A DNA stretch of 64,000 nt from RI-153 sp041391225 (GTDB lineage Bacteria > Chloroflexota > Anaerolineae > Caldilineales > Caldilineaceae): the NCBI GenBank assembly GCA_041391225.1, contig JAWKOL010000005.1, positions 1-64,000 of the forward strand, read 5' to 3'. Each line of letters opens with the position of its first letter. The stretch's first letter is position 1. Positions 29,973 through 39,369 of this stretch are shown piece by piece. The translations under genes were made by a program, and so were the position numbers. The notes under the pieces are model-generated. The model saw only the letters and a program-made list of their open reading frames with translations, was not told the origin of the DNA and did not search any database.

Positions 29973-31041
29973 TCATCCAATCTTCTCCAATAGCCGCAAC
30001 CAATTGCCATGACAGATCGCAGCGATGTCGTCCTCGCCGTAGCCGCGTTGACGGAGCAGATCGGGGATCTTCTGCAAGTCGGCGATGGTGTCGAGATCGG
30101 CGGGGGACTGTTCGAGGCCAAAGCCACCGTCGAGATCGGTGCCGATGGCGATGTGACGCGTGGAGCCGGTGATCTTGACGACGTGATCAATGTGATCAAC
30201 CACGTGCTTGAGGAAGACGTCGCCCTTGCCCTGGTCCTCGAAGCGCCAGCCGGGGACCACCATCCAGATGTCCAACGCGGCGCCGATGACGCCGTCACGT
30301 TCGGCGATGGCGCGGATCTGATCGTCGCTGAACTGGCGCTGGTGGGGAACGAGGGCGCGGCAGTTGTTGTGGCTGGCCAGCACAGGACCGTCGTAGATCT
30401 CCAGCGTCTCCCAAAAAGACTCGTCGGAGCAGTGGGTCATGTCGCAGAGGACGCCGAGGCGGGCCATTTCGGGCAGGATGGCGCGTCCGAGATCGGTGAG
30501 TCCTTTCTCGGTGGCGGTGCCGCCGGCGTAGCGGCCGGGGCCGTAGTGGGTGAGCCGAGGGCGCAGACCCAGATCCACCCATTCTTCCAATTGCAGCGGA
30601 TCGAGGATGGGGTCGGCGCCTTCCATGCTGATCACGAAGCCGAGCGGAGGTTCGTCACCGGCGACGGCGCCCGCGGCCTCCCAGGCTTCCCACGCCGCCC
30701 AGTGATCGGTGACATCACCGGGGCTTTCCAGCACGCGCACAACGCCTTGGCGTTCGAGCGCGCAGGTAGTAGGCGAGTTGTCCGCGCCATGCCGTGGGCC
30801 TGGGCCGGGAATCGAAGTCGATGTAGGGTGCGGGCGTGCCGGTGGAGCGTGAGAGCACCGTGGCGAAGCTGAGGGCAATGCGTCCGCTGCGCATTTCGGG
30901 GTAGGCAACGGTGCCTTGGGCGCGTCCTTTGCCGGCGATGCGTTGTTCGCGGGTGCGGATGGTGTAGACCGAAGCCAGCAGGTCACGGTTCCACTGCAAG
31001 GCGTTCATCGAGAGATCGAGGTGGGCGTCGATGATGAGCAT
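29973..31041 (-). CDS. M19-family (membrane/renal) dipeptidase (one frameshift)
   Basis: Start ATG 31041 (MLIIDAHLDLSMNALQW) with AAAGGA upstream. The frame changes near 30760 and continues to 29973, about 356 residues. Zinc-site residues of the family are visible: DAHLDLS (HxD), the bridging Glu in VISMEGADP, and the His residues in CDMTHCS and LASHNNCRAL. The substrate-side IGTDLDGGFG is near the end. It cleaves dipeptides including D-residue or dehydro forms and fits with the M16 peptidase and peptide-type importer nearby. Confidence 0.9.
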
Positions 31042-31069
31042 GGGCGATCCTTTGGGTGGGAGAGGAGAA

Positions 31070-31255
31070 GGCAAAAGGCAAAAGGCAAAAGGCAAAAGGC
31101 AAAAGGCAAAAGGCAAAAGGCAAAAGGCAAAAGGCAAAAGGCAAAACAGGCAAAAGGCAAAAGGCAAAACAAGGCAAAAGGCAAAAGGCAAAAGGCAAAA
31201 GGCAAAAGGCAAAAACAAGGCAAAAGGCAAAAGGCAAAAGGCAAAAGGCAAAAGG
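31070..31255. repeat. GGCAAAA heptamer array, about 25 units in four blocks
   Basis: Blocks of 11, 3, 6 and 5 exact GGCAAAA units are separated by the short spacers CA, CAA and ACAA. It lies 28 bp upstream of the dipeptidase start, inside its likely leader, where it reads TTTTGCC on the coding strand. Open frames through it are artefacts because a 7-nt unit shifts phase every copy. It belongs to the heptamer style seen elsewhere but has no inverted partner arm. Confidence 0.95.
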
Positions 31256-31430
31256 ATTGTATGGGGGCGCTGGAAATGTCAAGTCGCGATCTTGCGTCCA
31301 TCCGTCGCTCACGTTATTAGCGTGCGGCTCTGCTTAACGAGACCGCATCTTTGAGCACGCGATCTCGTCCACCACAAACCGCACGCTGGTAGCGTGCAGC
31401 TACGGACGCGGCGATCACCTTGTCACCCCG
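31256..31430. other. Intergenic stretch with a small hairpin
   Basis: No gene seen. A GCACGCT/AGCGTGC pair at about 31380-31400 can form a short hairpin, and TTGTCACCC occurs twice near 31420-31440, reaching the stop of the following minus-strand gene. Confidence 0.5.
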
Positions 31431-32471
31431 TCATCTTGTCACCCTCTCCACGCTGCGCAACTGCCATTCGCCGCTGCCGAGATCATAATCGAACGTATAG
31501 ATCGTATTCTCCACCTCGCTGGCGACGCGCAGGGTGAAGTCGAAGTCGATGGCGGTGAGGGTCATGGTGTTTTGGGCGTCGAAGGTGATGCGGCGGATTT
31601 TGCGGTTGTCGCCGTCGGGCAAGGACGTGGTGGCGAAGACCTGTTGCGGGTCACCGGCGAAGCTGCCGTCCGCGTCCAGGCCCACGCTGAAGAGTTCGGC
31701 GACGCGGGCTTTGGCAAAGTAGAGGCGTTTGCCGTCCACGCCGTTGAAGACGCCCACGCCGAAAGCGTCGACGTTTTCGATCTGATCGACGATTTCGCCG
31801 CTGTTCAGGTCCACGCGGAAGATGCGGCCCACTTCGTCAGTAGCGTTCGACCCCGCCACCGAGGACACGTAGAGGCTGCGCGTTTCGCAGTCGTAGGCCA
31901 TGCCCATGACGCCGAACGGGTTGGCCGTGGACGGCGGCAGCGCCGACGGCAGTTCGAGGAAGGGCGTCATCTGGCCGTCCTGGCTGTCGATGCGCTGGAT
32001 GATGTTTTGCTTCTCGGGCGGGTTGAGTTCCAGCGAGGCAAAGGGCGCTGGCCCCAGGTAGAAGTCGCCAAATTCGTCGTAGGCGTAAGCGCCGAGCGTG
32101 CCGGCGTCGTCCCACGTTGGGTCCTGGTAGAGTTCGCCCGTGGATGCGTTGACGACGGCAAACCCGGTAACCCCGCGGAAGCTAGTACCGATCAACGGTT
32201 GATCGCCCAATCCCAGGCCACTTACAAAGTCCGGCTGACGCACACAGCCGCCCACGTAGCCTACTTTCGGCGCGGGCGTCGGGCTTGTCACCGCCACCGC
32301 TTCGGGGCTGAGTACCGCCGCCGTCGGCGCGGACGGTTCCGGGCGCGGCCGCATGGACATGACCAGCACCGCAGCCACGATGATGATCGACAGCACGCTC
32401 AACACCGTCACCAGCTTGCGGGGTAGCCCGCGAATCGATTGATTGTTGCGTCGATTGCGTCGACGAGACAT
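31431..32471 (-). CDS. Membrane-anchored extracytoplasmic protein, beta-propeller-like, function unknown
   Basis: 346 residues, intact. A basic N-terminus (MSRRRNRRNNQS) is followed by one membrane segment (LVTVLSVLSIIIVAAVLVMSM, about 19-40) and a Pro/Ala/Thr linker. The remainder has repeated YDxx-type strands (AYDEFGDFYLGP, GMAYDCETRSLYVSS, RIFRVDLNSGEIV, LYFAKARVAELFSVGLDADG) that look like propeller blades, similar to the PQQ/NHL-type DUF4394-like folds. No catalytic motif is seen. It is 59 bp after a heptamer hairpin and downstream of the large lipoprotein. Confidence 0.75.
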   Translation of the reverse strand: MSRRRNRRNNQSIRGLPRKLVTVLSVLSIIIVAAVLVMSMRPRPEPSAPTAAVLSPEAVAVTSPTPAPKVGYVGGCVRQPDFVSGLGLGDQPLIGTSFRGVTGFAVVNASTGELYQDPTWDDAGTLGAYAYDEFGDFYLGPAPFASLELNPPEKQNIIQRIDSQDGQMTPFLELPSALPPSTANPFGVMGMAYDCETRSLYVSSVAGSNATDEVGRIFRVDLNSGEIVDQIENVDAFGVGVFNGVDGKRLYFAKARVAELFSVGLDADGSFAGDPQQVFATTSLPDGDNRKIRRITFDAQNTMTLTAIDFDFTLRVASEVENTIYTFDYDLGSGEWQLRSVERVTR

Positions 32472-32493
32472 GGTTGATCCTTCCTCAAGAAAA

Positions 32494-32588
32494 GAGTGAT
32501 GCGTGATGCGTAATTGGTCTACGAAGTTGGTAGCGAATTGGCAAGTGATTTCGTCTACGAATTACGCATTACGAGTTACGCATTACTC
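32494..32588. repeat. Heptamer-built inverted repeat overlapping the lipoprotein stop codon
   Basis: The left arm 32494-32514 is three 7-mers of GCGTGAT type. The right arm 32561-32588 is four 7-mers of ATTACGC type, their complement. The stop codon of the minus-strand lipoprotein (32585-32583) lies within the right arm. The loop contains a second partial pairing (CTACGAA near 32518 and 32555). Confidence 0.75.
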
Positions 32589-34451
32589 TCCCATCGGCAC
32601 AAACATCGGCCCTGCCGCACACGGCCACGCCTTCGGCGCGTAGACGCCGTCTTCGAGGACGAAGTCGGCCCAGCAGTATTCGAGACCAGGGCGTTCGTCG
32701 TTCTCCTGCTGCGGCACGTACCAGAGGACGAGATCGTGGCCGGCCAGCGCCTCGGGCTGCGGTTCCACGAAGGCGATGGGGCCTTGGTGGTAGTCGCTGT
32801 TGCAGCAGGTGCCTAGCGTGGGCATGTCGGCGTCGCCCTCTTCGGGGTGATGCACGGTGACGTAGGTGAAAGCGTTGTCGCCGCGCCCGCCGTCGCCGAA
32901 CTGGGCGCGGCCCGGCTCGATGTAGTAGCCGTCGCCCGCAGTGTTGGTGACGCGGAATTGGTAGCCTTCCTCGGTGTAGAGCGTAGACGTGTCTTGCAAC
33001 GTCCAGCCTTCGATGCGCCATGGTCGCCACGACGATCCGTCCCAGGCCGAGAGGGTCTGCCCGCCGGGTTCGGGGTTGGCGAGGTCGATGCGGATGATGG
33101 GCCGGTAAACGCCGTCGGTGCCGCAGCCGCGGCCAAGGTTCTGCGCCACGACGCGGAAACGTCCGTCTTTGTAGAATTCGTAGCGCTGCTGGTAGCGGTA
33201 GTTGCACGGCTGCGGCCAGATGGGGTGGTAGAAATCCTGGATCAGGGCGAAACCGATGCCGTCGGCGACGACGCCGTCGTCACCGGCCAGGATCGGCTCG
33301 GTGTACGGGTCTTCGATGGCGACGACGGCCGACGAGCTGAACATGGGGCAGCCGATGCCGTCGCTGTAGCCGAAGTTTTCTTGCGTCGAATACTGCACGT
33401 GCCAGTCTACCAGCTTGGCGCTGTCGAGGACAGGTTTGCCCTGGAAGGTGACGTCGGAGATGCGCAGGCCGTCGGAACTGGTGATGATGTAGTCCATCTG
33501 CCAGCCGTCTTGATCCAGCGAGAGTGTGTGACGGCAGAAGCGCTCGAAGACCGACTGCTTGCGCACTTCGTCTTCTGTGGGGCGGACGGGCCACTGCCCG
33601 ATGGACGCGCCCAGGTTCGTCCACTGCACACCGACGACGCGGGCGTCGGTCATGTCGACGATGGCCCACAGGGCGCGGTTGTCCACGACGACGGTGGGGG
33701 CGACGCAGAGGTGTTTGGACCGTTCGCAGGTGGTGTTTTTGAGCGCGGTTTTGGTGCTGGGCATCACGGTTTCGGCGTTGGGGACAAAGCCGAGGACGTG
33801 TTCCACCAGCGGATCGGCCCACGCGATCTGCATGGCCAGGTCCACAAGATAGGGCGGCAGTTCGGGCTGGCTGTCGGGCAAGAGGACAACGTCGAGCACG
33901 GCTTGGTTGTCTACATCGGTGTCCACGTCCACAAAGGCGACCATCATCAGGTTGAGGGCGTAGTTGTACATTTCCACGCGGTAGCAGTTCTGTGTGGCGC
34001 AGGCCGCGGTGGCGTCGGTGATATCGCTGTCGCGCATGGGGTAGACGCTGAAGATCTCGTTGCGCAGGGGCGCGCCGCTGTTGGGATCGCGCACGAACTG
34101 CTGAAAATCGGCGTCGGCGATGGCCAGATCCTGGGCGCGGCGGGCGTCGTCGTCGAGGCCGTCGGTCAGCGCGAGGATGGGCGGATCAAGCGCCAGCGCG
34201 GCGTCCACGGCGGCGAAGCGATCCACCAGCGCGGGGATCTGCTCGATCTGCGCCGCCCGATCTGGCGTGGGGGCCAGCACCGGCGCTTCGAACGTGGGCG
34301 TGGGGGTGGGGGTCTGCGTTGGTGCAATCGTGGGCGGCGGCGGCTGCGTGGCCGGCGGCGCGGGCGTGGGTTCGTCCTCGCCGCCGCACGCGGACAACAA
34401 CATCGCCATGCACAGCACAGCTAACAACCAGATCCATCTTCGGCTCAACAT
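32583..34451 (-). CDS. Large lipoprotein with Thr-Pro linker, function unknown
   Basis: 622 residues from ATG 34451 (MLSRRWIWLLAVLCMAMLLSAC), chosen for AGGA upstream and the clear lipoprotein signal with lipobox LSAC. A proline/threonine-rich stalk follows, then a large extracytoplasmic domain with tyrosine- and tryptophan-rich strands and paired Cys residues (for example CATQNCYRVEMYN and CEYCWADF-like positions). It resembles copper amine oxidase-like or uncharacterised secreted proteins only loosely, so I do not name a function. It lies just downstream of the anion transporter on the same strand. Confidence 0.8.
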   Translation of the reverse strand: MLSRRWIWLLAVLCMAMLLSACGGEDEPTPAPPATQPPPPTIAPTQTPTPTPTFEAPVLAPTPDRAAQIEQIPALVDRFAAVDAALALDPPILALTDGLDDDARRAQDLAIADADFQQFVRDPNSGAPLRNEIFSVYPMRDSDITDATAACATQNCYRVEMYNYALNLMMVAFVDVDTDVDNQAVLDVVLLPDSQPELPPYLVDLAMQIAWADPLVEHVLGFVPNAETVMPSTKTALKNTTCERSKHLCVAPTVVVDNRALWAIVDMTDARVVGVQWTNLGASIGQWPVRPTEDEVRKQSVFERFCRHTLSLDQDGWQMDYIITSSDGLRISDVTFQGKPVLDSAKLVDWHVQYSTQENFGYSDGIGCPMFSSSAVVAIEDPYTEPILAGDDGVVADGIGFALIQDFYHPIWPQPCNYRYQQRYEFYKDGRFRVVAQNLGRGCGTDGVYRPIIRIDLANPEPGGQTLSAWDGSSWRPWRIEGWTLQDTSTLYTEEGYQFRVTNTAGDGYYIEPGRAQFGDGGRGDNAFTYVTVHHPEEGDADMPTLGTCCNSDYHQGPIAFVEPQPEALAGHDLVLWYVPQQENDERPGLEYCWADFVLEDGVYAPKAWPCAAGPMFVPMGE

Positions 34452-34498
34452 CGCGCGTCCTATCTGCGTAGGTGCTGCGTCTGTCAATCTCTGCTCTC

Positions 34499-35714
34499 CT
34501 ACCGTAACCACAAATGCCAAGCGCCAGGCTGAGCACGGTGATCAGCGCCTCGCTGCGCGTGTACTCCCCAAAGGATAGTTCCACCCACGGCGGCGCGCAA
34601 GTTCGGCCACGATGAGGTTGGCCACCGATCCCAGCAGCGTGAGGTTGCCCGCCAGTGTGGTGGACATGGCCAGCGCCAGCCACGTCTGCCGTGGATCGGG
34701 AAAAGTGGACACGAACGGGCGAAAGAGCAGCACCGCGGGGACGTTGGAGATCAGATTGCTGAGTGCCACCGCCACCGCCGACAGCGCCACGATCCCTTGT
34801 TCGGCCAGTGGCTGGAGCAGAGCGAACAACTGCGCGCTGAGGCCGCGCACTTCCAGCGTCCCTGTGACGATGAACAACCCGGCAAAAAAGACGAGCAACG
34901 ACCAGTCGATCTCGGCGAAGATGCGCTCCGGTTCCCAGCGTCGGGTGACGAGCAACAGCCCCGCCGCCACCAACGCCGCCAGGGGAATGTCCACGCCGGT
35001 CACGAAGGCAACCAGCATCAGCGCCGTGGCCGCAGCGCACTTGCGCAGCAGCGCGGGCTGCGTCTTCACCTCGATACTTGACGTGTGCGCGAACGGTTGG
35101 TTGCTGATCTCCCTGCGGTAGACCAGCACGATCACCGTCCACGCAATCACCACACCGCCGATAGCCACCGGCGTCAACGCAGCCGCAAAGTCGACGAACG
35201 AGATCCCCGACGCGATGCCGATAATCATGTTTTGCGGGTTGCCCGTAATCGTCGCCGTGGACCCGATGTTGGCCGCCGTCGCCAGCCCAATCAGGTAGGG
35301 CACGGCGGGCTGTCCCAATCTGAGGCAAATTTCCACCACCAGCGGCGTAAAAATGAGGACAATCGTATCGTTGAGGAAGATCGCCGACAGCACGCCCGAC
35401 GCCAGGATGATCCATGCCAGCAACTGCCGCGGCGTGCGCGCCAGCTTCACCACGCGGCTGCCCACCAGTTCAAAGAAACCGGCCAGCCGCAGATTGACGT
35501 TCAAAATCATCATGGCGAAGAGCAGCGTCAACGTGTTGAGATCCAGCAACCCATATGCCTCATCTAGCGACAGCGCGCCCACGGCCAGCAACAGCGTCGC
35601 ACCGGCCAGCGAGATCGTGGCGCGGTTCATGCGCAGAAAAGGATAGCGCCCCAGCGCCACACCGATGATGGTCACCGCGATGATTGTCAACGTAGCTGTG
35701 TCGAGCCAGGGCAT
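34499..35714 (-). CDS. ArsB/NhaD-superfamily anion transporter (frameshift near C-terminus)
   Basis: About 400 residues with 10-11 hydrophobic segments. The family signature occurs twice: LSAIFLNDTIVLIFTPLVVEI with GLATAANIGSTATITGNPQN in the first half, and LSNLISNVPAVLLFRPF with AGNLTLLGSVANLIV in the second half. These loops bind the ion and anion in ArsB, NhaD and DASS-type carriers. Near 34570 the frame slips: the frame ending at 34542 gives an Arg-rich tail, whereas another frame gives GVELSFGEYTRSEALITVLSLALG and a stop near 34499, the usual last segment. The substrate (arsenite, dicarboxylate or sodium/proton exchange) is not determined. Confidence 0.85.
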
Positions 35715-35748
35715 TGGTGGGTTTCCTCGGTGGATGGTGCGGCGTGGT

Positions 35749-35852
35749 GCGTAGTGCGTGTACCGGTGGAGACGCCGGACTTATATTGGTAACTACCACT
35801 GGCGAGCGTTCCCAATCAAGCACCAATCGACTGCACCGGTACACGCACCACG
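35749..35852. repeat. Inverted repeat with a one-heptamer length difference between arms
   Basis: The right arm, CACCGGTACACGCACCACG at 35834-35852, is the reverse complement of the left arm ending at 35768, except that the left arm has seven extra bases (GTAGTGC) between CGTGGTGC and GTGTACCGGTG. The loop is about 65 bp. It lies between the transporter start and the tRNA terminator. Confidence 0.7.
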
Positions 35853-35864
35853 TTCTCCCAATAC

Positions 35865-35893
35865 AAAACCCCGCCACCAATTCGGTGACGGGG
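35865..35893 (-). terminator. Rho-independent terminator of tRNA-Glu
   Basis: On the minus strand, 10 bp after the tRNA, CCCCGTCACC pairs with GGTGGCGGGG around a GAATT loop and is followed by TTTTGT. One G-U pair is included. Confidence 0.85.
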
Positions 35894-35902
35894 CCTGTGT
35901 GA

Positions 35903-35978
<76 letters not shown>

Positions 35979-36037
35979 ACAACCGTGACTGCGAACTGGG
36001 GAGAGGGCCTAGATTTGTGTCTCGCAGACAAGTGAGA

Positions 36038-36066
36038 AGTGTAGCAGAGGGGGGGCGCGGTGTCAA
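36038..36066 (-). promoter_or_regulatory. Promoter of tRNA-Glu
   Basis: TTGACA (36066-36061), a 17-nt spacer and TACACT (36043-36038) on the minus strand, about 60 bp upstream of the tRNA 5' end. Confidence 0.7.
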
Positions 36067-36073
36067 ATTAGGT

Positions 36074-36122
36074 GACGGATGACCGACGACGGACGATGGA
36101 CGATAGACGACCGACAGCGGAC
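36074..36122. repeat. GACGGAC-type heptamer array, seven units
   Basis: Seven consecutive 7-mers of GACGGAC/GACCGAC/GATGGAC type. No complementary second arm was found within the following 300 bp. It lies just upstream of the tRNA promoter. Confidence 0.8.
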
Positions 36123-36410
36123 GCGCTGAACCTGCTTCAGCAGGTTTTCCATTGTAGACGCCGAATTCATTCGGCGGGGCGTGCTCGGCGGCGTGAACCT
36201 TCATCTGGCAGGTGTCCTCGGCGGGTCTGTTCGGCATTGTACGCACAGATAGAGAGGAGGATTACCTGCACCGGCCGGTCATCCACGTAGGATCTAATCT
36301 ACGTAGGATCTATCGGTAACGACGAAGCCAACGTAAATGCTTTCTCGGTCGCTGCGGCGACTTTTCTTTGTCAGCCGGGGATTTCAATCCTCTGAAAGGA
36401 GCACCTTCCC
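36123..36410. other. Intergenic region with three small repeat structures
   Basis: AACCTGCT/AGCAGGTT hairpin at 36129-36146, GCCGAAT/ATTCGGC hairpin at 36160-36175, and a 12-bp direct repeat ACGTAGGATCTA at 36285-36296 and 36301-36312. No gene is seen. The direct repeat, 16 bp apart centre to centre, could be a regulator site for the downstream dehydrogenase gene. Confidence 0.5.
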
Positions 36411-37895
36411 ATGAACCTCACCCACGTCAAACGCTGGTCGCTGGCGCTGTTGCTTGTCTTTGTGCTGGTGATGAGCAGCGCGCTGATCATGGCCATGACC
36501 GCGCCGCCGGCTGCCTCATCGCCGATTGCCGCCACGTTACGCCAATTGGCCACACCCACCCCCATTGCCGAGGACGCGCCAAGCATCACCATCCGCTTCG
36601 CCATGCGTGTGCGCAGTGGACCGGGCAGCGACTTTGGCCAGGTCGGCACGGTGCGCCCGCGTGAGCAGTACGCCATCACCGGTCAGGACGAATCCGGGCG
36701 CTGGTGGCGCATCGACTTCGACGGTAGAGACGGTTGGGTCTATGGCGGGCTGGTTAACGCTGTCAATGCGGACGGTGTGGACGTGATCACCGATGTCGCC
36801 GTCCCCACGTTCGATCCGGCAACAGTGGACCTGGGGCTGGAGACCGTCTTCACTGGGCTGACGCTGCCCGTCTTCCTCACCCATGCCGGTGACGGCAGCG
36901 GGCGGCTCTTCCTGATCGAGAAGCCAGGACGCATCTACGTTGCCGCCGATACTGGCAGCAACCCCACGCTCTTCCTCGATATCACCGACCGCGTCGGCTC
37001 GGGTGGCAACGAACAGGGGCTGCTGGGCATGGCCTTCGCACCCGACTACGCCGAAAGCGGCTACTTCTACGTCAACTACACCGACCGCGGCGGCGACACC
37101 ACCGTCTCCCGCTTCCAGGTGACCGACGATCCCGACGAAGCCGATCCCGACAGCGAGTCGGTTGTCCTCACCGTGGCGCAGCCGGCGCGTAACCACAACG
37201 CCGGTATGCTCGCCTTCGGCCCCGATGACATGCTCTGGATCGGCCTGGGCGACGGCGGCGCGGCCAACGATCAGTTCCGCAACGGCCAGAACGCGCAGAC
37301 CATGCTCGGCTCCATGCTGCGCGTCGACGTCAGCGATCCCGGCGTCGCCTACACCGTCCCCGCGGACAATCCCTACGTGAACGACGATGATGTACTCGAC
37401 GAGATCTGGGCCATCGGTCTACGCAATCCCTGGCGCTACAGCTTCGATGCCGAAACCGGCGATTTCTGGATCGCGGACGTGGGCCAGAACCAATACGAAG
37501 AGGTGAATCTTGTCCCTGCTGACACGGTGGCGCAAGGCGGGCTGAACTTCGGCTGGCCGGTGGTGGAAGGGCTACACTGCTTCACCTCTGACGGCTGCGA
37601 TCAGAGCGACTACTTTGCGCCCGTCCACGAATACTCGCACACCGGCAACGGCTGCTCGGTGACCGGCGGCTACGTCTACCGCGGCGAGGACTTCCCCGAA
37701 CTGGACGGCGTCTACTTCTTCGCCGACTACTGCACCGGCTATCTTTGGGCGTCGTGGCAGGGCGACGACGGCGAACGGCAGATGGAACGTGTCTTCGAGA
37801 CGGGGCTGACGGTCTCTTCGTTCGGCGAAGATCAGGATGGCGAACTCTACATCATCGATTACAATGGAGAAATCCACCGCCTCATCGTTGAGTAA
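36411..37895 (+). CDS. Secreted SH3-domain plus PQQ-dependent sugar dehydrogenase-like protein
   Basis: 494 residues, intact. A signal peptide/membrane anchor (about 1-35) is followed by a bacterial SH3 domain (RFAMRVRSGPGSDFGQVGTV to WRIDFDGRDGWVYGGLV, about 62-118), then a six-bladed GSDH/Aldose dehydrogenase propeller (about 140-494). Typical propeller residues are seen at NEQGLLGMAFAPDY, NHNAGMLAFGPDDMLWIGLGDGG, GLRNPWRYSFDAETGDFWIADVGQN and GGYVYRGEDFPELDGVYFFADYC. Such enzymes oxidise sugars with PQQ or act as sugar-binding sensors. No PQQ synthesis genes are nearby. RBS AAAGGAG precedes ATG 36411. Confidence 0.88.
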   Translation: MNLTHVKRWSLALLLVFVLVMSSALIMAMTAPPAASSPIAATLRQLATPTPIAEDAPSITIRFAMRVRSGPGSDFGQVGTVRPREQYAITGQDESGRWWRIDFDGRDGWVYGGLVNAVNADGVDVITDVAVPTFDPATVDLGLETVFTGLTLPVFLTHAGDGSGRLFLIEKPGRIYVAADTGSNPTLFLDITDRVGSGGNEQGLLGMAFAPDYAESGYFYVNYTDRGGDTTVSRFQVTDDPDEADPDSESVVLTVAQPARNHNAGMLAFGPDDMLWIGLGDGGAANDQFRNGQNAQTMLGSMLRVDVSDPGVAYTVPADNPYVNDDDVLDEIWAIGLRNPWRYSFDAETGDFWIADVGQNQYEEVNLVPADTVAQGGLNFGWPVVEGLHCFTSDGCDQSDYFAPVHEYSHTGNGCSVTGGYVYRGEDFPELDGVYFFADYCTGYLWASWQGDDGERQMERVFETGLTVSSFGEDQDGELYIIDYNGEIHRLIVE

Positions 37896-37912
37896 GTCAA
37901 AAGGACACTCCC

Positions 37913-39270
37913 ATGACACAGACCGCAACCACCAAAACCGCGCCAGGACCGAAAGGGCTGCCGGTCATCGGCAATGTGATGCAACTGGGCGGCGCCGACA
38001 TCCTCACCCGCTACATCGAACTGTGGAAAGAGTACGGCGACATCTTCTACCTGAAGTTGGGGCCGCTTGATTCGTTCGTATTGGCAAACCCCGAACACGT
38101 ACACCACGTTTTGGTGAAGAACCAGACCAACTACATCAAGGGCATCGGCTACGACGGCTTTCGTCTGCTCGTGGGGCAGGGTCTTGTGACCAGCGATGGC
38201 GAACTGTGGCGACAGCAGCGCCGCCTGATGCAGCCGCCTTTCACGCCCAAGGCCATCACCCAGTTCACGCAGATGATGGTCGACGTCACCGCGCAGATGT
38301 TGGACCGTTGGCAGGCATATGCTCAACGCAGTGAAACCGTGACAATGGACGCCGAAATGATGCGCTTGACCATGAGCATCATCGGCCGCGCCATGTTCAG
38401 CATCGATCTGGGCGAGGAACTCACCGAAGTTGGCGACGCCTTGCACCGGGCGTTCGGCTTCATCCCCGAGCGGGCGCAGGGGGGAATCGCGCTGCCGCTT
38501 TCTGTGCCCACACCCAAACACCGCCGCTTCAAACAGGATCTGGAAATCATCGACGGCTTCATTCAACGCCGCATCGAAGAAGGCCGCCGCAACCCCAACC
38601 AGGACAATCTGCTTTCGATCCTGCTCCAATCCCGTGACGAGGAGACGGGCCAGGGCATGAGCGAGGAACAACTGCGCGACGAAGTGGTGACCCTCTTCTT
38701 CGCCGGTTTCGAGACGACGGCGCGCAGCCTCACCTGGGCGCTCTACCTCATCGCCCACCACCCCGAAGTTGCCGACAAACTGGAGGCCGAAAGCGACGCC
38801 GTGCTGCAAGGACGTGCGCCGGTGGTGGACGATCTCTTCAATCTCACTTACACGCGCATGGTGGTGGACGAAGTGCTGCGCTCTACCCGCCCACCGCCCT
38901 GCTGGCGCGCCAAAACGTAGCCGACGACGTCATCGGCGGCTATCCCGTGCCGGCCAAGTCCATGATCGTGTTGATCCCGTTCCTGATCCACCGCTATCCC
39001 AGCGTCTGGCCCGACGCCGAGCGCTTCGATCCCGAACGCTTCCGCCCCGAAGCCGTGGACGCACGACCGCGCAACGCCTACATTCCGTTTGCCAGCGGCC
39101 CGCGTGTCTGCCTGGGCAACAACTTCGCGCTCATGGAAATGACGCTGGCGCTGTCTATGATCGCGGCGCGCTACCGCTTGTCACAGGCGCCGCTGGAGAC
39201 CATTCCCCACGAGTTCGCCGGCACCATCCGCCCCACCAAGGCGCTGCGCATGAAGATTGAAGCGCGGTGA
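37913..39270 (+). CDS. Cytochrome P450 (first copy; one frameshift)
   Basis: About 452 residues once joined. The I-helix oxygen-binding FFAGFETTARSLTW is at about residue 262, the E-x-x-R region (VDEVLR) near 320, and the heme-binding FASGPRVCLGNNFALME with the axial Cys near 398. The frame breaks at 38881, where CTGCGCTCTACCCGCC lacks one C relative to the LRLYPPTALL reading of its paralogue. It starts 17 bp after the dehydrogenase gene with an AAAGGA ribosome site. The substrate is unknown. The closest relative in the window is the P450 at 41308-42689. Confidence 0.9.
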
Positions 39271-39275
39271 ACCAA

Positions 39276-39322
39276 TCAAAAAGGCCGATGTGAAGTGTTC
39301 ACCACCTCACATCGGCCTTTCT
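39276..39322. terminator. Bidirectional Rho-independent terminator
   Basis: A 14-bp perfect stem (AAAGGCCGATGTGA at 39280-39293 and TCACATCGGCCTTT at 39307-39320) flanked by A-rich and T-rich sides. It sits between the converging P450 and DEAD-box helicase genes. Confidence 0.85.
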
Positions 39323-39369
39323 CTATGCCCGAAAATCAACCCCTACCACCTGCAAACCTGCCACTCCCC

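Noticed and set aside
31031..31354. Open frames encoding repeated Lys-Ala-Lys-Gly-Lys-Arg-Gln
   Set aside because: They are translations of the GGCAAAA heptamer array. All three frames are open because no unit contains a stop.
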